Positions 1 through 7,003 of a stretch of DNA of 37,199 nt are shown piece after piece. The notes under the pieces are model-generated. The model did not search any database. It had not been told where the DNA came from and worked only from the letters and a program-made list of their open reading frames with translations. Origin of the DNA: Flexistipes sp. (lineage in GTDB: Bacteria > Chrysiogenota > Deferribacteres > Deferribacterales > Flexistipitaceae); the NCBI RefSeq assembly GCF_036172515.1, contig NZ_JAXKVW010000018.1:1-37199 (forward strand), given 5' to 3'. Position 1 is the stretch's first letter; each line of letters begins with the position of its first letter. The translations under genes and the position numbers were made by a program.

Positions 1-65
1 TGGAAAAGTCTGTTGAAATAATCATTAATTCTAACAAACACGAGGAAACCGTTGAAGAAAACTAA
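1..65 (+). CDS. 3' end of an upstream gene (partial)
   Basis: The third frame is open from base 3 to a TAA at 63-65 and reads 20 residues rich in Glu and Asn. It overlaps the TTG start of the next gene by 14 bases, which is typical of translationally coupled genes in one operon. The rest lies outside the window, so no function can be given. The AT-rich composition matches the next gene and suggests both belong to the same accessory segment. Confidence 0.45.
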   Translation, partial: EKSVEIIINSNKHEETVEEN

Positions 66-1713
66 ATTTATTCAATCGCTTGGTGAGATAAATGAAAAGA
101 CTAATATTAGTGAAATATTTTATGACTATTTTACTAAGCAAAGTAAAGAATTAAACTCACAGGTAAAATTTCACGTAATAGTAAATTTATTTGAAGGTTC
201 TGAGAACAACCCAGTTTTTATAAAAGAAATCATAAAAAACGAAAAAGAAAATATTTTGGAGAACTTAAATACTTTTTTAGAAACATCGATAATTGAAAAA
301 ACTGAAAGTGATGAGGCGATAGATCTTGATGTTTTAAAGAGAATTACTGAATTTATGTTGTTAAAGAATGTTGAAATACCAGAAGCATTGTCTGAAAATA
401 CAATAGAAAGCATTAATGGTATTTATGGCGAAGTACCTAAGAAAGGTTTGTTGAATGGTGTGAACCAAAATAATATTCATTCAAAGCCTGATGTTGACAA
501 ACTCATTCAAAACAAGTCATTACTACAATTATTTTTTATTCACAGTATAAATATTTCTAGTAAATTCAAGGAAACGACACAAATACATGATATAATTGGA
601 TTCTATTGTTTTTTGTTGAATAGAAATTTGATTGAAATATCAAATGATATGCTTATTCCTTTATCATTAATATCCATATTATGGAATTATACTAATGAGA
701 ATTTTCGTTATAACAATAATATTTCTGTTAGTACAAATGAGATTTTTAGATATTTAGATTTGAAAAATGCTAATTTTAAGGAATATCTTATAATAATTCA
801 GCACGCAAATAAAGAGTATGAATTTTTACTGATATTAGCAGAGACTGAAGATCTGAAAGAATATAAAAATTATATTTTATATAGTATGTTAGAAAATGGA
901 GTTCATGAAAATTATTTGATTGATTTCTGTGATTTATTTATTACTTATTCTTCTGAAAAGTTTTCGGAGGCAGTTGTTGCAAAAACCAAGGAACAGGAAG
1001 ACTGGTATAAAAATTATGTTCTAAAATATTTGGAAAGAGATGATAATGATAATATTGTCAAATTTATCAACTTCTTGGAGTCAGAGAACTTACAATGGCA
1101 TAAGAATAAAGATATATTAAACAAACTTGTGAAGTTTTCAAAAAATTTGCTACTAAGCGGAATTGAAAAATTGATTTTAGAAAAAGGTAGATCTTCTGAG
1201 CTTGAACTTGTTTTAAATACTTCCCATTATAAGAAATTAAGTATTAGCTATTCCCATGGTGATGTCGGGAGTGATTTGATTGAAATTTTTATTAGATTAG
1301 AAAATGAGGAAGATGAGTATTTATTAAAAGCAACAAAAGAAATTTTCGGAAATATTGAAAGAATTTTCAGTAAACCTTCTCTTAAAGATACTTTTGTTCC
1401 AAAGCTAATTAAAAGAATAATTAATGACACGGATAACATAAACAAAACTCAAAAAGATTTAATTGTTCAGTTAAAAAATATAAATGTAGAAGAAAGCATT
1501 GTTCGTGATTATTTTAACAAAATATTAGATATTGATAATGTTTATGATTATCAAATATTTAAGCATTTGCTCAAAAATACTAATTTAGACAAAAATGATT
1601 TAAAACATTTTCAAGAGGAATTTAAAACAAAACAAGACAATAAAGAATTAGATGATGAGTTGTTAGAGATAATTGATGAAACTCTAAAGATACTTGGGAA
1701 TAAACTTAACTAA
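52..1713 (+). CDS. Hypothetical 553-aa protein of an AT-rich accessory segment
   Basis: I do not recognise this protein. It starts with TTG at 52, preceded by GAGGA at 42-46, and the frame is closed upstream by TAA at 19-21. No signal peptide or clear membrane segment is visible. The protein is rich in Lys, Asn, Ile and Glu, with many predicted helical stretches, so it is probably a soluble, largely alpha-helical protein, perhaps with helical repeats. No Walker, HTH or nuclease motif stands out. Base composition is clearly more AT-rich than in the genes after 2.1 kb. It overlaps the end of an upstream gene and is followed by a 400-base stretch with repeats and a tRNA-end-like fragment. I infer that it is cargo of an integrated element. 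Its role, possibly as the second gene of a defence-type pair, is unknown. Confidence 0.8.
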   Translation: MKKTKFIQSLGEINEKTNISEIFYDYFTKQSKELNSQVKFHVIVNLFEGSENNPVFIKEIIKNEKENILENLNTFLETSIIEKTESDEAIDLDVLKRITEFMLLKNVEIPEALSENTIESINGIYGEVPKKGLLNGVNQNNIHSKPDVDKLIQNKSLLQLFFIHSINISSKFKETTQIHDIIGFYCFLLNRNLIEISNDMLIPLSLISILWNYTNENFRYNNNISVSTNEIFRYLDLKNANFKEYLIIIQHANKEYEFLLILAETEDLKEYKNYILYSMLENGVHENYLIDFCDLFITYSSEKFSEAVVAKTKEQEDWYKNYVLKYLERDDNDNIVKFINFLESENLQWHKNKDILNKLVKFSKNLLLSGIEKLILEKGRSSELELVLNTSHYKKLSISYSHGDVGSDLIEIFIRLENEEDEYLLKATKEIFGNIERIFSKPSLKDTFVPKLIKRIINDTDNINKTQKDLIVQLKNINVEESIVRDYFNKILDIDNVYDYQIFKHLLKNTNLDKNDLKHFQEEFKTKQDNKELDDELLEIIDETLKILGNKLN

Positions 1714-1808
1714 ATTTGCAATTATGACGGTGTAAAGTTTAGTGTAATTTTTTATAATAAGTTTAAGATAGCTAGTTTGCTTTGATAATGTTTTGGCCTC
1801 TGGGCGAT

Positions 1809-1857
1809 TGTGATATTACTGTGATAAAATTGTGATAAAATCCATTATTTTGTGATT
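1809..1857 (+). repeat. Helically phased TGTGATA direct repeats
   Basis: TGTGATA occurs at 1809, 1820 and 1831, exactly 11 bases apart (one helical turn), with a TGTGATT at 1851. The 19-base stretch 1819-1837 recurs without change at 2055-2073. Such phased repeats are usual for cooperative protein binding, for example integrase arm sites, a regulator or iterons. Which of these applies is not known. Confidence 0.6.
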
Positions 1858-1932
1858 ATAAATGATTATAGCAAAAATCCTGAAACCCTTTAAAATCAAG
1901 GTTTTGTGGACATAAATATAATCATTTATAAT
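1855..1932. repeat. 16-bp perfect inverted repeat
   Basis: ATTATAAATGATTATA at 1855-1870 is the exact reverse complement of 1917-1932. The 46-base loop contains a smaller AAACC/GGTTT pair. The repeat lies between the phased TGTGATA repeats and the tRNA-end-like fragment, so it may be part of a recombination or regulatory site. Confidence 0.6.
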
Positions 1933-1943
1933 ATAGAAGTTCA

Positions 1944-1965
1944 TTTTCGAGTCCCGTCGCCCGCT
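1944..1965 (+). other. tRNA 3'-end-like fragment, possible attachment site
   Basis: The sequence TTCGAGT, then CCCGT, then CGCCCGC (1946-1964) has the layout of a tRNA T-loop, T-stem 3' strand and acceptor 3' strand. It would match a tRNA with acceptor 5' strand GCGGGCG (tRNA-Gly or tRNA-Leu type). No 5' part of a tRNA lies just upstream, so this is not a gene. Integrating elements that target tRNA genes leave such 3' fragments at their far end. It is therefore a candidate att site bounding the AT-rich segment to its left. This is inference. Confidence 0.45.
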
Positions 1966-2010
1966 TTATTTTTCCCTTTTAATATCAACAACTTAATTTG
2001 AATGTGTTCC

Positions 2011-2045
2011 CCATATTTACCAGCCTTTTAGGCTGGTGCTATGCG
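2011..2045 (-). repeat. Half copy of the TAGCACCAG hairpin repeat
   Basis: ACCAGCC TTTTA GGCTGGT at 2019-2037 forms a 7-bp stem. Read on the minus strand it begins with ATAGCACCAG and continues GGTAAATATG, matching the first hairpin of the repeats at about 13.65, 27.2 and 29.3 kb. The second hairpin of the full unit is missing here. Confidence 0.6.
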
Positions 2046-2054
2046 TTTTCCCCC

Positions 2055-2106
2055 CTGTGATAAAATTGTGATAGTGTTTGACATTGTTTCCAACAGCCTC
2101 TACATT
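2055..2106 (+). promoter_or_regulatory. Promoter of the rluA-like gene, predicted leaderless
   Basis: TTGACA at 2078-2083, a 17-base spacer and TACATT at 2101-2106 form a strong sigma70-type promoter. Transcription should begin around 2112-2113, which is the ATG itself, and there is no Shine-Dalgarno sequence. Two TGTGATA motifs 11 bases apart (2056 and 2067) end five bases before the -35 and could bind a regulator. Confidence 0.65.
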
Positions 2107-2112
2107 TAACTC

Positions 2113-2838
2113 ATGAAAAAAGAGAAAGCTTATAAACTTTTATCCGCACAGGAAGGTATTTCCAACAGAGCAGCAAAAGATCTTATCGACCGCGGAGTGG
2201 TTTTTGCCGGCGGAGAACATCTAAAAATTGCCCGTACTGAATTGCCTGTAGATACAGTTCTCAAAATAAGACGTAATGAACTGGATGAGGTTGAAGTTCT
2301 CTTTGAAGATGAAAACCTTTTTGCTGTGAATAAATCCCCTTATTTAACCAGCTATGAAGTATCTCAGATATGCGATTTTCCGCTTATACACAGGCTTGAT
2401 AAAGGTACGAGCGGTGTTTTGCTTATGGCTAAGAATGAATCTTTTCGCAAGAAAGTGGTTGAGCTGTTTAGAAGCCAGGAAATTGCTAAAGAGTATATAG
2501 CCTGGGTCAGCGGTATTCTGGCTGAAGATATGTATATTGATAAAAATATAAAAACACATAAACACGGTAAAGCCAAAAGCTATACCGATCCTAAAGGCAA
2601 GCCGGCAAAAACTTTTGTCTCCCCTCTGGAAGTCAGCAATAAATGCACGAAAGTTTTGATAAAGATATATACGGGCAGAACGCACCAGATAAGGGTACAT
2701 TTGCAGGATGCCGGCTTTCCGGTTTTGGGGGATACGGAATACGGCGGCAAAAAATATCATCGCTTAATGCTTCACGCAAAAAAACTTGAAATGCCTGATT
2801 ATACGATTGAAGCACCAGAACCGCGGGATTTTAAATAG
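2113..2838 (+). CDS. RluA-family RNA pseudouridine synthase
   Basis: A 241-residue cytoplasmic enzyme that isomerises uridine to pseudouridine in rRNA or tRNA. The N-terminal part (about residues 1-55) looks like an S4 RNA-binding domain. The catalytic motif HRLDKGTSG lies at about 93-101, with the nucleophile Asp96. A second family signature, GRTHQIRVHLQ then GDTEYGG, lies near 188-211. The length is normal for a short RluA-type enzyme. The target uridine cannot be told from sequence, so no rlu letter is given. The start at 2113 is the only in-frame ATG before the S4 region and sits right at the predicted transcription start, so the mRNA is probably leaderless. It is a single gene, convergent with the sensor kinase gene downstream. 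Confidence 0.9.
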   Translation: MKKEKAYKLLSAQEGISNRAAKDLIDRGVVFAGGEHLKIARTELPVDTVLKIRRNELDEVEVLFEDENLFAVNKSPYLTSYEVSQICDFPLIHRLDKGTSGVLLMAKNESFRKKVVELFRSQEIAKEYIAWVSGILAEDMYIDKNIKTHKHGKAKSYTDPKGKPAKTFVSPLEVSNKCTKVLIKIYTGRTHQIRVHLQDAGFPVLGDTEYGGKKYHRLMLHAKKLEMPDYTIEAPEPRDFK

Positions 2839-2929
2839 TTCAAGAAAATATGCGAGAAATAATGCAAGATGGGGTGAAACATTTCTATCTCTCTACTTAT
2901 CAATCTCCCTATCTTACTCTATTTAAAGA

Positions 2930-5900
2930 TTAAGTATATTTATCCAGAAGGAACAGCAGGTCATTCAGCTGATACGGTTTTTTCAACATATCCACGAAAC
3001 CGTAATTTTCAGGATTTAACATTGCATCACTTTCCGAATATCCTGACATTACGACGGCTTTTATTTCAGAATCCATTTCCAAAGCTTTCTTTATCGCTTC
3101 CTGTGCCCCCATGCCGCCGGGAATTGTTATGTCCAGAAAGACTAAAGAGGGTTTTTCCTTCTTATCCATAAGTTCCTTATATTTTTTTAAGAGTTCAGTT
3201 CCGTCAGAGGCAATATAAACATCAAAACCGTAATGTGTCAGAATATTTTCAAGGGAATCCTGCACCATCCTATCGTCGTCCATAACCAGTATTTTTTTAT
3301 TCATACCGCTGACTGTAAAAATCTTGTCAGTGTGTTTTTCATCGGGTTTTTGAAGTGTTGCCGGAATCAGTATAGTAAATGTTGTACCTTTGCCGGGTTT
3401 TGAATCCACATGTATATAGCCGTTGTGTTTTTTAATTACGGAATGAGTTATTGCAAGACCTAACCCGCTTCCGCCCTCTTTGGTGGAAAAGTACGGGTCA
3501 AATATTTTTTCCAGTTGTTTTTTTTCTATACCTGGGCCGTTATCAGCCAATACGAGTTTCAGATATCTGCCCGGTTCGTATATTTTGTCTGTTTCGTCAA
3601 CCTCATAATTGGTTATACTGGCGGTCATTTTACCGGAATCCGGTTCTATGGCCTGTCTTGCATTAATCAGAAGGTTTTGCAGAACCTGTGAGAATTGCCC
3701 GGGATCTATAAGTGCCGTCCACAGGTTTTTATCAGTTTTTATTTCATAGGAAACTGAGGAACCTCTGAGCATGAATTCAAAACTGTTTTCAGCAAGCGGT
3801 TTTATATCCACTTTTTTGATTTCGGGACGGCCTCCTTTGGAAAATGTAAGCAGCTGTTGGGACAGATTCTTTGCATTACCAATTAACTGTTCGATATTAG
3901 AAATCTTTTCGCTGAACTTGTTCTGTTTATCAAGAAGTTTTATAAGATCGACGTTGGCACTGAGCGCGGCGAGCATATTATTAAAATCGTGAGCTATACC
4001 GCCGGCCAAAATACCCACCGATTCCAGCCTTGCCTGCTTTGCCTGCTCTTCTTCGACTTTTCTTTTAACTGTTGCATCTCTGAAAATCAGAACAGCACCG
4101 ATTATTTTGCTCTCAAAATCTCTTAATGGTGATACTGAATCTTCTATAAAAAATCTTTCTCCCAAATCCGTTTCCAACAGGGCTGAGACCTCTTTAGATA
4201 CGGTAAGGCCGTTTTCGAGTATTTCATCCACAGGGTTTTCCACTTTCTCTGATGTGTTTTCATCGTAAAAGAACAGGATATCCCTTATGTTTTTGTCGTA
4301 AATATAGGAAGATTTTTTACCGTAATAATTTTCGAAAGTTCTGTTAACCAGAGTAACTGTGCCGTTTAGGTCGGTGACCACAACAGCGTCGCCGATACTC
4401 TTTATAATTACATGAAGACGCTCCCTTTCATCGTTAAGCTTGTTTATATACCCAATACGCTCCAGTTCAAGAGAAGCTCTTTTGGAAACCAGTGAAAGTA
4501 TGTTCTGATAAATCTGCTCTTTTTCCATGGGCTTGTCATCCATAGCCGCAAGTAAACCTATCTTATTGCCGGTTTCGTCAAACATTTGAAAACCAAAGAA
4601 GGATTCAATATCCAAAGAGCGTGTCATTTCACATTCGGGAAAACTCAATCTTAAATTATGAGGGTATATACATTTTGTTTCATCTCTATCAGTGCCGCAT
4701 GGAGAATTTTTTATACTAAAAATAAAATTTTCCGTTAGTTCTCCATTTTTGCAAAATGCAACAGTTTCTGCCTCGTTTTCATTTTTGACCTTTGCAATAA
4801 ATACGTATTTACACTGCAGTATTTGGAAGATATCTTTAACGATTTCATTGAAATATTCCACTCCCTGCACCCTGGATGTTTTTGCGATGATAATATTTAT
4901 TGCATCGTTGACACGCTTTTCCGTATCAACATCATAGGCGGTACCGGCAATGGCACTGAGGTTGTTGTTCTCATCGTAAATCAGATTAGCCACATCTCTG
5001 AACCATCTATAGTCTCCGTCAACCGTTTTTAATCTGTAAGAAAGCTCTATGCTCTTTTCTTTATTTTTGGCTGCTTTTTCAATTTTTGCAGCTGCTTCAC
5101 TGTAGTCATTTGTATTCATGAAATTCTTGTGCAGGGAAGAATTCGGAGTGTGGAAAAAATCCATTTGAAAACCAAGAATTTCTGAGGCGTATTCGCTTAT
5201 ATACTCATATTTTTGTTTTCTGAAACTAAAATGGTATATTATATGTCTGGAAATTCTGAGCATTTCTCTCATTTTTCTTTCCGTTTCTCTGAATTTCTTG
5301 TCGGCAATTATTTTAAGTTCCAGCATTACTACTGCAATAAACATAAAGATAAGAATGAGTGTTACAAGCCATATAATCTTTTTGTATTCCTCATAAACGG
5401 AAAACGGCTTGTTTATTATTTTGGCATTTTCCGGCAGTTCTTCAATTTTGATATTGAATTTTTGAAGCTCCGGATAGTTAAACAGATACTCATTGGTTAT
5501 TTTCGGATAGTTGAGATAATTTTTAAACTTTTCAGGTTTTTGCAAAAGTGTTTCGAGAATTGAGGCTGCATATCTGCCTGCCAGTCTGCCGCTTGTGACA
5601 TATCCGCCGAGTACACCTTCTCTGACAAAGACATCCTCCATTGAAATTAACGGGGTTTTTCCGATGTAGGTATTAAGCTCATTAATCACCACTGAAATCG
5701 GTGTTGCTCTGGAAATACCGTGACTAACGGCACCGATTGTTGTGAGAATATAAATGTTATTCTTTTCACTGACTGTTTCCAACACACTTTTAATATCCGA
5801 AATGGAGGGTATCGTTTGTATTTTATAATTAATACCTTTGAAATCTTCAGCCATTGTCTTTTTTATCTGCTTATTAATAATTGAAGCAGTCGGAGAATTG

Positions 5901-6430
5901 TCACCTATGAAAATTAACCGTTTATTCCTGCCGAAATGTTTTATAATAAAATCAACGTTTCTGCTGATATCCATTGTCTGAAAGCATCCTGAAAATCTTT
6001 TTGGGTCGAGCTTATTCATCAGGTCAAGGTTGTTTACTCCTGAAAAAATTACAGGGGTTTCCGGGAAAAGTTTGTTTAAATCCTCCAGAAAAAAAGTCAT
6101 GGCATTATCATCGGTAATGTAGATTGCTTTGGGGGAATGCGGCGTTTTGTAATATTTAAATTTGATCATCTGTACAAACTGTTCTCTGTATTCTGCATTA
6201 AAGGGCATCTTTTTTGTGTCCAGGTTTTCTATATGATATTCAAATCCTGCAAACATATTGCTTTCTTTCAGTTTGAAGAAAAATCCGTTCAATTGCTGTT
6301 CAGTCCATTCATAATTGGTAAAATAGGAATTGATTACCAGAATATTATCGCGGGCTGCAAAAGCTGTGGAGTAACCTGCAGTAAGTGCCAAGAAAAGCAA
6401 AAGTGAAGATAAAAGTTTCTTTAATCTCAT
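2930..6430 (-). CDS. Hybrid sensor histidine kinase with periplasmic substrate-binding-like sensor
   Basis: A 1166-residue membrane sensor. Order: signal peptide (1-23); a periplasmic region of about 320 residues resembling the ABC_sub_bind (type 1 periplasmic binding) fold; a transmembrane helix near 350-372; PAS (about 395-505); GAF-like region (about 510-660); second PAS (about 665-785); a HisKA domain with the phospho-accepting His in AGGIAHDFNN near 811; a HATPase domain with NLLINARQAI, DNGPGI and GGSGLGLAI; and a C-terminal receiver with phospho-acceptor Asp near 1100 (VFLDITIPGG). It should sense a small periplasmic ligand and relay phosphate through its own receiver, to a partner not present here. 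I chose the ATG at 6430 because the signal peptide begins there. A GTG at 6466 would add 12 residues before it. TATAAT ends six bases before this ATG. Confidence 0.9.
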   Translation of the reverse strand: MRLKKLLSSLLLFLALTAGYSTAFAARDNILVINSYFTNYEWTEQQLNGFFFKLKESNMFAGFEYHIENLDTKKMPFNAEYREQFVQMIKFKYYKTPHSPKAIYITDDNAMTFFLEDLNKLFPETPVIFSGVNNLDLMNKLDPKRFSGCFQTMDISRNVDFIIKHFGRNKRLIFIGDNSPTASIINKQIKKTMAEDFKGINYKIQTIPSISDIKSVLETVSEKNNIYILTTIGAVSHGISRATPISVVINELNTYIGKTPLISMEDVFVREGVLGGYVTSGRLAGRYAASILETLLQKPEKFKNYLNYPKITNEYLFNYPELQKFNIKIEELPENAKIINKPFSVYEEYKKIIWLVTLILIFMFIAVVMLELKIIADKKFRETERKMREMLRISRHIIYHFSFRKQKYEYISEYASEILGFQMDFFHTPNSSLHKNFMNTNDYSEAAAKIEKAAKNKEKSIELSYRLKTVDGDYRWFRDVANLIYDENNNLSAIAGTAYDVDTEKRVNDAINIIIAKTSRVQGVEYFNEIVKDIFQILQCKYVFIAKVKNENEAETVAFCKNGELTENFIFSIKNSPCGTDRDETKCIYPHNLRLSFPECEMTRSLDIESFFGFQMFDETGNKIGLLAAMDDKPMEKEQIYQNILSLVSKRASLELERIGYINKLNDERERLHVIIKSIGDAVVVTDLNGTVTLVNRTFENYYGKKSSYIYDKNIRDILFFYDENTSEKVENPVDEILENGLTVSKEVSALLETDLGERFFIEDSVSPLRDFESKIIGAVLIFRDATVKRKVEEEQAKQARLESVGILAGGIAHDFNNMLAALSANVDLIKLLDKQNKFSEKISNIEQLIGNAKNLSQQLLTFSKGGRPEIKKVDIKPLAENSFEFMLRGSSVSYEIKTDKNLWTALIDPGQFSQVLQNLLINARQAIEPDSGKMTASITNYEVDETDKIYEPGRYLKLVLADNGPGIEKKQLEKIFDPYFSTKEGGSGLGLAITHSVIKKHNGYIHVDSKPGKGTTFTILIPATLQKPDEKHTDKIFTVSGMNKKILVMDDDRMVQDSLENILTHYGFDVYIASDGTELLKKYKELMDKKEKPSLVFLDITIPGGMGAQEAIKKALEMDSEIKAVVMSGYSESDAMLNPENYGFVDMLKKPYQLNDLLFLLDKYT

Positions 6431-6436
6431 AACGGT

Positions 6437-6442
6437 ATTATA
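6437..6442 (-). promoter_or_regulatory. TATAAT -10 element of the sensor kinase gene
   Basis: A perfect TATAAT on the minus strand ends six bases before the ATG at 6430, with no good -35 at 17 bases. A GAGGG lies upstream of it but about 13 bases or more from the ATG. The layout predicts a leaderless mRNA. Confidence 0.5.
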
Positions 6443-6500
6443 GCCCTCTAAAGAAGATGATAGCACAATAAATTTGGATTTGAAATATAAATTGATTTTT

Positions 6501-6556
6501 TTGCGGAGGTGGTTAGAGGTTGTTAGATGTAGTTAAAGTAATTGGAGTAGTTGAGG
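6501..6556 (+). repeat. Degenerate 9-base tandem repeat (GTAGTTRRA type)
   Basis: Units such as GTGGTTAGA, GTTGTTAGA, GTAGTTAAA and GTAGTTGAG follow one another at a period near nine. The same motif, in opposite orientation and better preserved, is at 15033-15087. Confidence 0.45.
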
Positions 6557-6629
6557 TTTACCCTTTTAAATGCCTTGGGCAATTAGTGCAGCCGATACCT
6601 AAACGGATTCGCAGAAATTGTTAATAGAT

Positions 6630-6966
6630 AGATGAAAGTTTTGAATAGTATGCTTTTATGCTTTTTCGGAAGCGGTACTTCAGTCCCGCAAGGTTGAAAA
6701 TGCCGGGTTTCAATACATCTTTGCGCGGCTGAAGCCGCGCTTTTTAACTTGTGCAAGGTTCTTACACTGTAATTCGACCGAAGCCGAGCGCATAATAATT
6801 TATGTGCTTGGTGGGCTGGAGAAATCTCTGACATTATTTGACAATGAGACCTCTAAGCTGCGCTCGAGGTGACAAAACTGTTATTTGACCAAAAGTACCC
6901 CTTCTGTGTCTACCACTATTGTAGAGGGAGAGACTGGTTCCGAGCACTGAAATTTTTAGTGCTCGG
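6630..6966. repeat. Composite of short palindromic intergenic repeats
   Basis: This fills most of the 570-base gap before 7004. It holds a degenerate end AGTTTTGAATAG (about 6637), a GCGGTAC-TTCA-GTCCCGC hairpin (6672-6689), a perfect GCGCGGC-TGAA-GCCGCGC hairpin (6723-6740), a degenerate CCGAGC...GCTTGG hairpin (about 6784-6812), a segment of the 'CTAAGCTGCGCTCGAGGTGAC' type (6850-6871), and a 9-bp stem CCGAGCACT/AGTGCTCGG (6940-6966). No protein gene is credible here. Confidence 0.6.
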
Positions 6967-7003
6967 AAAAGATTAAATTACTAAAAATCTCTAATGGTAT
7001 TAC

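Noticed and set aside
1944-1965. Complete tRNA gene
   Set aside because: Only the T-loop, T-stem 3' strand and acceptor 3' strand are present. No D-arm or anticodon arm can be folded upstream.
6583-6834. 83-codon minus-strand open frame
   Set aside because: It lies wholly in palindromic repeats, its translation is low-quality (runs from hairpin sequence) and it has no ribosome binding site.
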